64,000 nt of DNA from a bacterium (GCA_021800535.1 JAJYYV010000003.1:1-64000), one strand, 5' to 3'; positions 49,394 through 60,158 are shown, numbered from the stretch's first letter. The notes: a model not told the origin generated them from the letters alone. A program made the numbers and translations.

Positions 49394-50749
49394 CTATTTA
49401 TTTATAAATTCTTTTACTGTTTTGATAAATTCAGGTTCTATTTTCTGGAGGGATTCTTCAGTATATCCCTCTACTCTTACAACCAGGGCTGGTTGAGTAT
49501 TTGATGCTCTTACAAGTGCCCAGCCATCATTAAAATAGACTTTTACCCCATCTATATCAGAAATAGGATACTGGGTTTTATAAAATTTTTTTAAATTTTC
49601 AACGATATTAAATTTTTTTTCATCAGGGACTTCAATTCTCATTTCTTCACTTGCATAATATTGTTTTACATCTTTTAAAAGCTGGTTTAAGGTTAAACCT
49701 GTTTCATCCATAATTCTTAAAAGTCTCAAGGCTGTATATGTTCCATCATCATAGCCAAAATATTCATCTGCAAAATACAAATGTCCTGATAATTCTCCGG
49801 CAAGTGGAGAATTTTCCTGTAACATTTTATCTTCTATAAGGGAATGCCCTGTTTTCCACATAATAGGTATCCCGTTGTTTTCTTTTATGGAATCTTCTAA
49901 TGCTTTTGTGCACTTTACATCAAATATTATTTTAGAACCAGGTCTTTTTTCCAATAAGGCTTTACTGAAAATAATTAATAACTGGTCTCCCCATAGAATT
50001 TTTCCATCTTCTGTTATAGCGGCAAATCTGTCTCCATCCGCATCAAGAGCAAAACCTGCATCTAATTTTTCTTTTTTTACAATACCTATAAGGTCTTTTA
50101 AGTTTTCTGCAACAGCAGGGTCAGGCATATGATGTGGAAAAGTTCCATCACTTTGTAAATAAAGCCCATGATAAGAAATCTTTAGTGTGTTAAAAATTTT
50201 TGAGATTAAAGGTCCAACAACTCCATTTCCTGTATCAAGTCCTATTCTCCATTGTTTTTTAAAAGAGAAGTTTTCCTGCATAAAGGTAATATAATCTGGT
50301 TGAAAATCCTGTTGATGTTTTTCCCCTTTTCCTGAAATAAAATTTTCTGATTCCATAATATCGGCTAATTGCAATATTTGTGCCCCATAAAGACTTTTAT
50401 CCCCTATTACAACCTTGAATCCATTAAATTGAGGAGGGTTATGGCTTGCTGTTACAACCACTCCAGCATCAAAATTACCGGTTTTTCTGGCAAAATATAA
50501 TACAGGTGTAGGTGTAATTCCTATGTCTGTAACAATTTTTCCTGAATCAACAAGGCCTTTAATAAGATTTTCTTTATATGAGGGGGTGGAGGTTCTATTA
50601 TCTCCGGCAACAGCAATGGTTTTTGCATTATATTTCTGAATATAGGATGCTATTGCCCTGCCAAGAAAATATGCAAAATTATTATCAATATCTTTTCCCA
50701 CAACACCTCTTATATCATACTCTCTGAATATAAGTTTATTAATTTTCAT
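49394..50749 (-). CDS. Phosphomannomutase/phosphoglucomutase
   Basis: FREYDIRGVVGKDI; VVTASHNPPQFNGFK; ALDADGDRFAAI; ATG at MKINKLIF. Confidence 0.92.
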   Translation of the reverse strand: MKINKLIFREYDIRGVVGKDIDNNFAYFLGRAIASYIQKYNAKTIAVAGDNRTSTPSYKENLIKGLVDSGKIVTDIGITPTPVLYFARKTGNFDAGVVVTASHNPPQFNGFKVVIGDKSLYGAQILQLADIMESENFISGKGEKHQQDFQPDYITFMQENFSFKKQWRIGLDTGNGVVGPLISKIFNTLKISYHGLYLQSDGTFPHHMPDPAVAENLKDLIGIVKKEKLDAGFALDADGDRFAAITEDGKILWGDQLLIIFSKALLEKRPGSKIIFDVKCTKALEDSIKENNGIPIMWKTGHSLIEDKMLQENSPLAGELSGHLYFADEYFGYDDGTYTALRLLRIMDETGLTLNQLLKDVKQYYASEEMRIEVPDEKKFNIVENLKKFYKTQYPISDIDGVKVYFNDGWALVRASNTQPALVVRVEGYTEESLQKIEPEFIKTVKEFINK

Positions 50750-51135
50750 AATATTTTCTCCTCGGTTATTTTTATTTCTCTGGCATCTGCCCACAATTTT
50801 TCCAAGTTATAAAATAGTCTTGCTTCAGAAAGAAATATATGGATAATAATATCTTGAAAATCAATTAAAATCCAGTTACTGGAAGATGTTCCTTCTATGG
50901 ATAAAGGCTTTTCATCAAAATTTTCAATAATACTATCCAGTAGGGCTTTTGCCTGAACAGAACTTTGTGCAGATGTAATAATAAAATAATCTGTTATCCA
51001 TGTAATATTTCGGACATCAAGAATTTTGGTTTCTACTGCTTGTTTTTCTTCAAGAATTTTTACTAAAGTTAGTATTTTTTTATTAATATGTACCTCCATG
51101 TTTATAATTGTTCCATTATTTATTATACATACCAA
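50746..51135 (-). CDS. rsfS: Ribosome silencing factor
   Basis: NITWITDYFIITSAQSSVQAKALLDSI; SNWILIDFQDIIIHIF. Confidence 0.92.
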   Translation of the reverse strand: MVCIINNGTIINMEVHINKKILTLVKILEEKQAVETKILDVRNITWITDYFIITSAQSSVQAKALLDSIIENFDEKPLSIEGTSSSNWILIDFQDIIIHIFLSEARLFYNLEKLWADAREIKITEEKIL

Positions 51136-53114
51136 TCAGAACTAAAGTCTTCAATTTTAAATGAAAAATAGCCTGATGGTGGAAACTGAAATGTTTGTTG
51201 ATTTTCAGAAAAAAGGTTTATTCTGAAAAAGATTGTTTTTTCATCTTTTATTTTTTCAAGCGGTACTTTTAATTCAAAAATTTTATCAAAAGCATATTCA
51301 GAAAAAGAATATTTTTCATTTGTTAAATGGATTTCATAAATGACCGGAGGCTCTTTTTTAAATTCTATTTTCAGCATACCTTTAAAAGATATAAAATCAA
51401 TTCTTAAGAAAAAATATGACTGGTTGTATCCATAGAAAATTTTTTTTAATGGAAGATTTACAGGTTGAAATGTAAGCCAGAGTTTATCAGGACTTATTTC
51501 ACTGGAGCCTTGCCATTCAAAAAAGTCTGTTATTTGTCCATCAATAACAGGATTAATATAACCGGTTGGGTCAGGGAAAGAAAGTTCCTCCGTATTATTT
51601 CCTAATAAATCTTTTATATCTATATCCTTTTCTCTGCCAATTAATTGATAAAATTTATTAATGCTATCTATAAATAAAGAATAAAATTTTCTTTTTACAG
51701 ATATGTCTGCCGGCAGACTCATCCACCAGAAAAAATCACTGCTTTCTGCAAAAAGCAATAATTCATAAGGGTTCTGATTATATTTAATATTTTCATTTTC
51801 TATCTCTTTCCATGTTTTTCTTGCTTCTGATAATATTTCCCATCCTTTGTTTGCATCTTTTTGCCCAATCCAATTATCAAAGTTATGTCCCATCCATGTT
51901 CCAGGGATAAAGAAAGAAAGATTGTTTTTTGGTATATCAAGGGAAAGACTTTCAGAAAATGTAAGGGTTTTTATCTGACTGTTTGATGTTAATCCCTTGT
52001 AAAATTCAGGTAAAAAAGTTTGTCCTTCTTCTGTATACCATTCCCACGGATTTTCTCCATCAAGTATGATAGGTAAAACTATATTGGAGTTTTTATAAAA
52101 ATTTGCTATTTTGTTTATGAAATCTTCAGCTGCTTTTTTTTCATCCCATTTCTGGTAATTAAAACCTATTAAATCTGAAAATTCTCTATCACGAAAAAAT
52201 ATTCCAATCTTATTTTTCCATAAATAAATATTTTTAAATTCTTCTTTTCCTTTTATTCCTGTTATTTTGGAAAGAAGGTAATTATCAGTAGCTATCCATT
52301 TTAGGCCACTATCTGTAAATATATCCAAGATTTCACTGCTGACGGATCCTTCTGCCGGCCACATTCCTTTTACATCTTTTTTAAATAGGTTTTGATAAAA
52401 ATTTATAGATTTTTGTACTTGTATTTTTGCATCATCAGGATAAGAATAGTCAATATCAGGGATAGGCAATGATGTTTCTGTTTGTTTCGCGCATTTTATA
52501 TTATAGACAAGAGGCAGTATAGGATGATAAAAAGGTGTTGTGCTGATTTCAATTTGCCCTTTTTTCTGAAGATTTTTATATTTTTCAATTACAGAGATAA
52601 ATATATTTTTTTCATTTTCTATAATAAGATTTATATCATTTTCGTTAAATCCGATTCCTTTATAAAAAAGAGAGGAAATATCTTTATTGTTGTTGACATA
52701 AAATGGATGAAAACAAAAAAGATGCAGCCACACTTTTAAGTCAGAAAGTTCTTTTTCTTTTATGGTTGGGTCATCTAATTTTTGATAAAGTCTATTTGGA
52801 ATATTATATTTTGATTTTATTTGTGAGGGAATTTCATTCCAGAAGAATTTTATCTGTTCTTTTTCAATCTGGTTTGTTAGTATTGCCTGAAAATTATCTT
52901 TAATTTTATTCTTGGATATTCCATCTATCTGCTGTAAAAGTGTTGCAGTTAGATTACATGTGACTTTTACCTGGGGAAAATGTTCTAAATACATTGCCAT
53001 AGGATAATAATTATAAAGTGTACGGAAGGTAATAATAGAAGTATTTAATGTATCAGAAAACAGGTCAATATATAAAGGTTGATGAAAATGCCATAATATA
53101 TTTAAATATGTCAT
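51123..53114 (-). CDS. Glycoside hydrolase family 57 protein
   Basis: ILWHFHQPLY...CNLTATLLQQ; GMWPAEGSVSSEI; LDGENPWEWY. Confidence 0.9.
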   Translation of the reverse strand: MTYLNILWHFHQPLYIDLFSDTLNTSIITFRTLYNYYPMAMYLEHFPQVKVTCNLTATLLQQIDGISKNKIKDNFQAILTNQIEKEQIKFFWNEIPSQIKSKYNIPNRLYQKLDDPTIKEKELSDLKVWLHLFCFHPFYVNNNKDISSLFYKGIGFNENDINLIIENEKNIFISVIEKYKNLQKKGQIEISTTPFYHPILPLVYNIKCAKQTETSLPIPDIDYSYPDDAKIQVQKSINFYQNLFKKDVKGMWPAEGSVSSEILDIFTDSGLKWIATDNYLLSKITGIKGKEEFKNIYLWKNKIGIFFRDREFSDLIGFNYQKWDEKKAAEDFINKIANFYKNSNIVLPIILDGENPWEWYTEEGQTFLPEFYKGLTSNSQIKTLTFSESLSLDIPKNNLSFFIPGTWMGHNFDNWIGQKDANKGWEILSEARKTWKEIENENIKYNQNPYELLLFAESSDFFWWMSLPADISVKRKFYSLFIDSINKFYQLIGREKDIDIKDLLGNNTEELSFPDPTGYINPVIDGQITDFFEWQGSSEISPDKLWLTFQPVNLPLKKIFYGYNQSYFFLRIDFISFKGMLKIEFKKEPPVIYEIHLTNEKYSFSEYAFDKIFELKVPLEKIKDEKTIFFRINLFSENQQTFQFPPSGYFSFKIEDFSSDWYV

Positions 53115-53118
53115 TTTT

Positions 53119-54552
53119 TTACAGAGTTAATGCTTTTTGATATAACTGCCAGTATTGTTTAATAGACTGGTTCCATGAAAAATCCTGTTTTTTTGCGTTT
53201 GTGAATAATAATTCCATATCTTGTTGTTGTGTATATAAGTCAATTGCCCTTTGAATAGCCTTTTGTAATTCAGAAGCATTATCTTCTTCAAATACGATAC
53301 CCCATCCATTTTTATCTTCCTGACTGAAATCTTTTACAGTATCTGTAAGTCCGCCTGTTTTTCGGACAATTGGGATAGTTCCATATTTCATACTTATAAG
53401 CTGACCTAAGCCACAGGGTTCAAATCTTGAGGGCATCAGAAAGAAATCACTTCCTGCATAAATTTGATGGGCAAAAGTCTCATTGAATTGTAAAGTTATA
53501 GAGATATTTCCCGGATATTTTCGGGCTATTTCTTTTAATTGAGTTTCATAATTTGCTTCTCCTGTTCCTAAAACTACAAGCTGAAATTTTTCTTTATCAA
53601 TTATATTTTTTATGGCTTCTACAATTAAATCTGTTCCTTTCTGTTGAACAAGTCTTCCTACAAAACCAAAAAGTGGTATTTTTTCATCCACTAAAAGATT
53701 TAATTTTTTCTGAAGGGTTTTTTTATTTTCTATTTTTATTTTTCGGGTTTTATATTTTTTTGTGATAAACGGGTCAAACATTGGATTCCAGATCTGATAG
53801 TCAATACCATTGATAATTCCATATACAAATTCTTTTTTTTCTGAAAGAAGACCTTCAAGACCGCATCCATATTCCGGAGTAAGGATTTCTTTTGCGTATG
53901 TAGGACTTACTGTATTGGTTATTGCACTATGGATAATCCCTGCTTTCATCAGATTTATATTTCCATAAAATTCTAATTCTTTCATATTAAAATATTTCCA
54001 ATCAAGTCCTAAAAGAGGAAATTTTTCTTTTGAGAAAACTCCCTGATATGCAAGATTATGGATTGTAAAAATAGATTTTGAATTAAAGTCTTTATAAAAT
54101 TCATTTAAATAAAGAGGTAAAAGAGCTGTTTGCCAGTCATGACAATGGAATATATCAAATTGCAGGCTATTAATTTTACAGGCTTCTAAAACCCCTTTGC
54201 AAAAAAAAGAAAATCTTTCCAGATTGTCCGGATAATCAATCCCATTTTCTCCATAAGGGTGTTGTCTATTGAAATAATGTTCATTATCAATTAAATAGAT
54301 ATTTGGGTATTTTGCGTCTATTGATTTTAAAAAGGATGCTGTTTCTTTTTTCCCTGTGGAAAATGGAATATTAAAATCAGATATTTTTTCGATTTTTAAA
54401 GATTTTTTTATTTGCGGAAATGCCGGCATAAAAGCGCTTACTTGGTAATATTGGTTTAATTTTTTATAAAGGGCGCCAACAACATCAGCAAGTCCTCCTA
54501 CTTTTATTAGAGGAAACATTTCACAACTGACAATTGCTATTTTTTTATCCAT
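53119..54552 (-). CDS. glgA: Glycogen synthase
   Basis: CEMFPLIKVGGLADVVGAL; FHCHDWQTALLPLYL; FFLMPSRFEPCGLGQLISMKYG. Confidence 0.95.
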   Translation of the reverse strand: MDKKIAIVSCEMFPLIKVGGLADVVGALYKKLNQYYQVSAFMPAFPQIKKSLKIEKISDFNIPFSTGKKETASFLKSIDAKYPNIYLIDNEHYFNRQHPYGENGIDYPDNLERFSFFCKGVLEACKINSLQFDIFHCHDWQTALLPLYLNEFYKDFNSKSIFTIHNLAYQGVFSKEKFPLLGLDWKYFNMKELEFYGNINLMKAGIIHSAITNTVSPTYAKEILTPEYGCGLEGLLSEKKEFVYGIINGIDYQIWNPMFDPFITKKYKTRKIKIENKKTLQKKLNLLVDEKIPLFGFVGRLVQQKGTDLIVEAIKNIIDKEKFQLVVLGTGEANYETQLKEIARKYPGNISITLQFNETFAHQIYAGSDFFLMPSRFEPCGLGQLISMKYGTIPIVRKTGGLTDTVKDFSQEDKNGWGIVFEEDNASELQKAIQRAIDLYTQQQDMELLFTNAKKQDFSWNQSIKQYWQLYQKALTL

Positions 54553-54594
54553 TTTTTTATTCCTTTCGTTTTTTATTAAGAGATAGGGAAATTC

Positions 54595-55623
54595 TTATAC
54601 ATTTATTTCTCTTAAAAATTTTGCTGCGTCTTCAGGCATAGTGGGATTTATATAAAAGCCTGTTCCCCATTCAAATCCACCAAGGTTTGTTACCCTTGGT
54701 ATAATCTCAAGATGCCAATGATAATCTTTATCAATTGTTTGCCAGTACCCGGGTCTTAAAAATCTGTTTGGGGATGAATGAAAAGCAAAGTTATAAGGCG
54801 GTTTTTTTAGTGCTATACTTAGCTTTTTAAGAACAAGCCTTAATATATCAGCAAAATTTTTTCTTTCTTTATCATTCATTTTATCAAAGTCAGGGTTATG
54901 GTTTAGAGGAAGAATCCATATTTCAAAGGGTGTCATAGAAGCAAAAGGTGCAATTGCAATAAAATCCTGATTGGTTGTTATAATTCTTTCCTGTTTTTCT
55001 GTTTCAGTGTCTATTATATCACAGAAAATACATCTTTCTTTATATTCATAATATTCTCTGGAACCGGCTAATTCTTCTTTTACTCTTTTAGGGGTTACCG
55101 GCGTTGCTATAATCTGGGAATGTGAATGATGTAAAGAGGCTCCTGCTTCTTTACCAAAATTTTTAAATATTACTGCATACTTAAAACGTGAATCCTTTTT
55201 TAAATCCAAACTTCTTTCCTGGTATGTGCTTATAACTTTTACAAGGTGTTCAGCAGGATAGTCTTCCATCTGGTCTTTGTGGGAAGGAGTTTCTATAACT
55301 ATTTCATGTGCCCCGATACCATTCATAGAATCAAATGGTCCTATTCCTTTTTTTCCTAAAGGACCTTCTATCCTTAATGCAGGATATTTATTTGATACAA
55401 CCCTTACATCCCAGCCGGGAGTGTTTGGTAATGTTTGAGGGTTTCTTACAGCATATATTTCAGGAGGGGTTTTGTCTTCATTTCCTTCATCAAAAGGACA
55501 AAATTTATTATTATCTTCTTCTGAATCTTCCTTTATTTCTCTAAAATCTGTAGGCCGCAATTGTCTTTCTGTAGAGATTATTATCCATCTCCCGGTTACA
55601 GGGTCTTTTCTTAATTGTGGCAT
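54595..55623 (-). CDS. galT: Galactose-1-phosphate uridylyltransferase-like protein
   Basis: LRKDPVTGRWIIISTERQLRP; SLHHSHSQIIA; HWHLEIIPR. Confidence 0.92.
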   Translation of the reverse strand: MPQLRKDPVTGRWIIISTERQLRPTDFREIKEDSEEDNNKFCPFDEGNEDKTPPEIYAVRNPQTLPNTPGWDVRVVSNKYPALRIEGPLGKKGIGPFDSMNGIGAHEIVIETPSHKDQMEDYPAEHLVKVISTYQERSLDLKKDSRFKYAVIFKNFGKEAGASLHHSHSQIIATPVTPKRVKEELAGSREYYEYKERCIFCDIIDTETEKQERIITTNQDFIAIAPFASMTPFEIWILPLNHNPDFDKMNDKERKNFADILRLVLKKLSIALKKPPYNFAFHSSPNRFLRPGYWQTIDKDYHWHLEIIPRVTNLGGFEWGTGFYINPTMPEDAAKFLREINV

Positions 55624-55635
55624 TGTCCTCCTTTT

Positions 55636-56844
55636 TTACCATACATAATTTTTGGGTATTACTACCACCCCATTTTCTGAGATAGTAAATCTTTTTTTAT
55701 CTTCCTGGTGATTATAACCAATTTCAGTATTTGGGGGTATTATAACATTTTTATCAATAATTGTCTTTTTAATTTTACTGTATCTGCCAATCTGAACATC
55801 TGAAAAAATAATAGAATCTTCAACCTGAGAAAAACTATTAAGTTTTACCCAGGGGGAGAGAATTGAGTGGTGCATTTTTGCTCCGCTTATAATACATCCG
55901 GGAGAAATAATTGAATCTGTTGCAAAGCCGGTTCTATCACCTTCAGAAAAAACTGTTTTGGCTGGAGGAAGTTGGTCCTGGTATGTTCTTATCGGCCAGC
56001 TTTTATCGTAAAGATTTAGTATGGGGTTTACACTAACAAGGTCCATATTTGCTTCATAATAGGCATCTAGTGTTCCAATATCTCTCCAATATTTTGTTTC
56101 TTTTTTGTTTTCATCAATAAAAGGAAAGCCATATACCTTGTCTTGTTTCATTATTAAAGGAATAATATCTTTTCCAAAATCATGGGTTGATTGTGGATTT
56201 TTAGAATCTTCAAAAAGTCTTTTAACAAGTATTTCTATATTAAAACAGTATACACCCATGGAAATAAAGGAAACAGATGGATTTAGAGGGGAGGGTTCAG
56301 GTTGAGAAGGTTTTTCCTGGAAATCTATAATTCTGAAATCTTTATCTATTTTAAGGACTCCAAATCTGTTTGCCTGGGAACATGGGACTTCAAAAACACT
56401 TATTGTAAGGTCAGCATTTTTTTCTTTATGGAATTCTATCATTTTTCTGTAATCCATTTTATATATATGGTCTCCTGATAAAACAAGGACAAGGTCTGGT
56501 TTTTCCTGATTTAAAAAATATATACTCTGAAATACTGAATCGGCTGTTCCTTTATACCATTCTTCATTGAATCTCATCTGGGCAGGAACAACATCTATAA
56601 ATTCATCTATTTCCCTGCTGAAAATATTCCAGCCTTCTCTGATATGTCTTTGTAAAGAAAAAGATTTATATTGAATAAGAATATAAATTTTTCTTAAGCT
56701 GGAATTTATTGCATTACTCAGGGTAAAATCTATAATTCTATATATTCCTCCAAATGGAACAGAGGGTTTTGCCCTGTCTTTTGTAAGAGGGTATAACCGT
56801 TCACCTTTTCCTCCTGCCAAGATTAAGGTGGTGATTTTATTCAC
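55636..56844 (-). CDS. glgC: Glucose-1-phosphate adenylyltransferase
   Basis: LILAGGKGERLYPLTKDRAKPSVPFGGIYRIIDFTLSN; LSGDHIYKMDY. Confidence 0.96.
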   Translation of the reverse strand: MNKITTLILAGGKGERLYPLTKDRAKPSVPFGGIYRIIDFTLSNAINSSLRKIYILIQYKSFSLQRHIREGWNIFSREIDEFIDVVPAQMRFNEEWYKGTADSVFQSIYFLNQEKPDLVLVLSGDHIYKMDYRKMIEFHKEKNADLTISVFEVPCSQANRFGVLKIDKDFRIIDFQEKPSQPEPSPLNPSVSFISMGVYCFNIEILVKRLFEDSKNPQSTHDFGKDIIPLIMKQDKVYGFPFIDENKKETKYWRDIGTLDAYYEANMDLVSVNPILNLYDKSWPIRTYQDQLPPAKTVFSEGDRTGFATDSIISPGCIISGAKMHHSILSPWVKLNSFSQVEDSIIFSDVQIGRYSKIKKTIIDKNVIIPPNTEIGYNHQEDKKRFTISENGVVVIPKNYVW

Positions 56845-57193
56845 CGATAATCTCCTTTATTTTATTTTTTAGTTCTGTTAAATCCGAACTTTTTGGAATA
56901 TATGCGCTTGCTGCCCAGCTTATAAAATCTGTTTTATAATGCGGATATGCTGTATAAATAATAACAGGAAGATTTTTTCTTTTTCCAAGCAGTTTACCCA
57001 TTGTTTCAAGCCCGTCTATTTTAGGCAGTCTGATATCCAGAACAACAAGATGTATATTCTGTTTGTCTAATATTTCCAGTCCTGTAAGTCCATCTTCTGC
57101 TGTAAATATATTATATCCTTCTTTTTCCAATTCTTCCTTATAGAGTATTCTTTGATTTTCTTCATCTTCTATTATTAAAATATTTTTAGCCAT
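56837..57193 (-). CDS. Single-domain response regulator
   Basis: ILIIEDEENQRILYKEEL; VVLDIRLPKIDGLE. Confidence 0.93.
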   Translation of the reverse strand: MAKNILIIEDEENQRILYKEELEKEGYNIFTAEDGLTGLEILDKQNIHLVVLDIRLPKIDGLETMGKLLGKRKNLPVIIYTAYPHYKTDFISWAASAYIPKSSDLTELKNKIKEIIGE

Positions 57194-57216
57194 TGTTCCC
57201 CCCCCTTATTAAGTTT

Positions 57217-58623
57217 TTATTTGGATATTTCATTATTGGGAATATATAATATTACTTTAGTCCATTTTCCTAATTCTGAATATATTTCTATTTTTCCCTG
57301 GTGTAATTCTTCTATAATAGTTTTTACTATTGTAAGTCCTAGTCCAATTCCATGGGTTTTTGTTGTAAAAAACTCTGTGAAAATATTATCAATATCTTCT
57401 TTTGCTATACCCTGTCCATCATCTGAAATTTCTATTTTTGCCGAATTGTTTTCATATGAAAATTTAATAGTAACAGAACCTTCTGCTTTTATACTTTCAA
57501 TAGAGTTTAATATAATATTAAAAAAAACTATCCTTAATTGTGCTTTATCTCCAAATATTATAGGGTTTTCCGGTATATTAAAATAAAATTGTATATTTTT
57601 GTCTGTCATTTGCAATTTAAGAGAGATTTTTAGGTCTTCTAATATGTCTAAAATATTTATATTTTCTTTTTTAGAATTCTGTAAAAATGAAAACTCTAAA
57701 AAATTATTATATAACAATTCAAGTCTATTAATTTCTTTTTTTATAACATGAAGATTTCTTTTTATTTTAATTTCATCATCTGTTTCCAAGGTTTGTTTTA
57801 TATATCCGCCAATGGTTACAAGTGGATTTTTTAGTTCATGGGCAAAATAAGCAGATATTTTGCCTATTGAAGCAAGTCTTTCAGAAGCTATCAGATTATT
57901 TTGGGTATCTTTTAGTTTTTCATGAAGATTTTCAAGTTCTTGAAGATTTTTTTTAATTTTTTCATAGGCTAATGCATATCCAATGGCCAACCCTGCATGA
58001 GAAAGAATAATAAAAAGAAAATTAATTGTGGAAGTATCAAAAATTTTAAAATGAAAAGCATTATCAGTTATAACAATACCTGAAATTTTATCTTTTATAT
58101 ACAAAGGAGCAATTATTATTTCTGAAGATATATGAAAAATTTCAGAAAGTGATTGTGGAAGTAAAAGAGATTGAGGACTGTCTAATTTTAATATATTACC
58201 TTTTTCAAGCACAATTTTTATAGGACTATTAGAGGAAAGATTTTCAATTTCTATTAAAAGTTCTTTTATTCTCTGGGGGAATAATTGTTTTTTCAGATAA
58301 TCCTTGTGGCTATTTTTAAAAAGATCTTCAAGTGTACAATTTTGTCTATCCAACTCGGCCCATATTATTCCTGCTTCCTGTTGGTTGTATGGACCAATTC
58401 CATATCCATTTCCCAAATGTTTTCCATCTTCACTGAGAAAGAAAATTGCTGCCCTGCTGAATCCGAGGGCACCACCTGCAGTAAGAGTTACAAGTGTTAT
58501 ATGGATAATTTTTTCAAATTCAAAAGTGGTTTGAAAAGCCTTTCCTAATTTATAAAGAAGTTCTAACTGATATCCTTGTTCATCAATTTTCTTTTCAATT
58601 TCCTGATATTCAGTTTTAACCAT
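57217..58623 (-). CDS. GAF-domain sensor histidine kinase
   Basis: FAHELKNPLVTIGGYI H-box; ISDDGQGIAKEDIDNIF; GIGLGLTIVKTI. Confidence 0.92.
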   Translation of the reverse strand: MVKTEYQEIEKKIDEQGYQLELLYKLGKAFQTTFEFEKIIHITLVTLTAGGALGFSRAAIFFLSEDGKHLGNGYGIGPYNQQEAGIIWAELDRQNCTLEDLFKNSHKDYLKKQLFPQRIKELLIEIENLSSNSPIKIVLEKGNILKLDSPQSLLLPQSLSEIFHISSEIIIAPLYIKDKISGIVITDNAFHFKIFDTSTINFLFIILSHAGLAIGYALAYEKIKKNLQELENLHEKLKDTQNNLIASERLASIGKISAYFAHELKNPLVTIGGYIKQTLETDDEIKIKRNLHVIKKEINRLELLYNNFLEFSFLQNSKKENINILDILEDLKISLKLQMTDKNIQFYFNIPENPIIFGDKAQLRIVFFNIILNSIESIKAEGSVTIKFSYENNSAKIEISDDGQGIAKEDIDNIFTEFFTTKTHGIGLGLTIVKTIIEELHQGKIEIYSELGKWTKVILYIPNNEISK

Positions 58624-59401
58624 TTTTTATTGTTTTTGTCGTTTTTTTTATAGTATTTAATGGAGTTGTTTCCCTGGATGTTTTGTCAGAAGGTAAAGAA
58701 GTTTTTTTAATTGATATAAAAATTTTAATTTTTGAATTGTGTTTTACTTTATTAAACCATTTCTGAAAAATTTGGTTTTCTTTTTCTCTAAGCACTAACA
58801 TTCTTATTTTTTCTATTTGTTTTGGAGTGTCTTTTTTGGTGATAAATGGTTTTAAATCTGAATTATTTACTACAATATTTCTCTGACTTGCAATAAACTG
58901 TTTTAGTTTTTGATACATAATCTGTTGTTTTAATTTATTTTCAATATTATTAATTTCCTCAGGGGACATATTTGAGAAATACTCTTTAAACTTTATTGGG
59001 TCAAACTGCCCCTTTTTATTTTGGAAAATAGGTGTGGATTTAATGACACCCATAATATCTTTGGAAGATACTTTTATATTATATTTTTTAGCCTGTTGTT
59101 CTAAGATTTTTTCATCAATCATATTATTAAGAACAAGTGTTTCCATTTGAGAATTACTTATTTTTTTTGTATAATTTGCTCCAAGCATTTGGCTATATTT
59201 TCTCTGGATTCTATCTAGTGTTTTATGGTATTCCTGTAGTGTTATCGGTTGGCCATTAACTGTTGCTGCATAATTTTTGTTTGAATGGTTTGATATGGTC
59301 ATTGATATTCCAAAGAAGATAAAGCCGGGTATAGTAAAAAGACCGATTATAATTGTGATAATTTTAAGATTTTTTTTCTTTCTGAAAAATTTAAGAGACA
59401 T
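58616..59401 (-). CDS. SurA/PpiD N-terminal-like periplasmic folding factor
   Basis: TM anchor; ATVNGQPITLQEYHKTLDRIQRKYSQML...LVLNNMIDEKILEQQAKKYNIKVS. Confidence 0.75.
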   Translation of the reverse strand: MSLKFFRKKKNLKIITIIIGLFTIPGFIFFGISMTISNHSNKNYAATVNGQPITLQEYHKTLDRIQRKYSQMLGANYTKKISNSQMETLVLNNMIDEKILEQQAKKYNIKVSSKDIMGVIKSTPIFQNKKGQFDPIKFKEYFSNMSPEEINNIENKLKQQIMYQKLKQFIASQRNIVVNNSDLKPFITKKDTPKQIEKIRMLVLREKENQIFQKWFNKVKHNSKIKIFISIKKTSLPSDKTSRETTPLNTIKKTTKTIKNG

Positions 59402-60065
59402 TTTTATTTCCCTCCAGAATAATTACAAACTCCCCTTTTAATTTTTTATTGTTATAGTATTGAATGGATTGTTGAGTTTTTAGTGAGATAACCTCTTCAA
59501 ATTTTTTTGTTAATTCTCTGCATATGCATATTTCTCTTTCTGGAAATATTTCTGAAATGATTTGTAATGTTTTTTTTATTCTGTGTACAGATTCAAAAAA
59601 TATTATATATTGCTTATACTTTCCAACGGTTTCAAAAAATTTTTTCTTTTTCCCATCTTTTCTTGGAATAAAGCCGAAAAATGTAAATTCATTAATAGGA
59701 AAACCGGAAACAGATATGGCAGAAGTCAAAGAAGATGCTCCCGGAATAGCAACTACAGGTATATTGGCTTGTTGAGCTTTTTTTACAATAATATAGGCTG
59801 AATCTGAAATTCCCGGGGTTCCTCTGTCGCAAACAAGAGCTATTTTTTTCCCTTCCAATAAAAAATTTAAAATTTCTTTGCTTTTTTCCATTTCATTCCA
59901 CTTATGATAACTTATAAGTTTATTGTTTATTTGATAATATTTAAGCAGATTCATTGTCTCTCTTGTATCTTCAGAGGCAATAATATCCACCTCTTTTAAA
60001 ATTCTTAATGCTCGTATTGTAATATCCTCTATATTTCCTATCGGTGTTGCTACAATATATAACAT
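59391..60065 (-). CDS. rsmI: 16S rRNA 2'-O-ribose C1402 methyltransferase
   Basis: MLYIVATPIGNIEDITIRALRILKEVDIIASEDTRETMNLL; CDRGTPGISD. Confidence 0.95.
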   Translation of the reverse strand: MLYIVATPIGNIEDITIRALRILKEVDIIASEDTRETMNLLKYYQINNKLISYHKWNEMEKSKEILNFLLEGKKIALVCDRGTPGISDSAYIIVKKAQQANIPVVAIPGASSLTSAISVSGFPINEFTFFGFIPRKDGKKKKFFETVGKYKQYIIFFESVHRIKKTLQIISEIFPEREICICRELTKKFEEVISLKTQQSIQYYNNKKLKGEFVIILEGNKNVS

Positions 60066-60090
60066 TATTATTTTGATAATTATCGTTATA

Positions 60091-60158
60091 AATATTTACT
60101 ATCCGCCTAAAGCGGACACTTTGTGCCTTATTACTACAGGTTTCACTGGGTATTTACA
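60091..60158. repeat. Short intergenic repeat (copy E)
   Basis: AATATTTACTATCCGCCTAAAGCGGACACTTTGTGCCTTATTACTACAGGTTTCACTGGGTATTTAC; shares modules with copy A. Confidence 0.5.
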
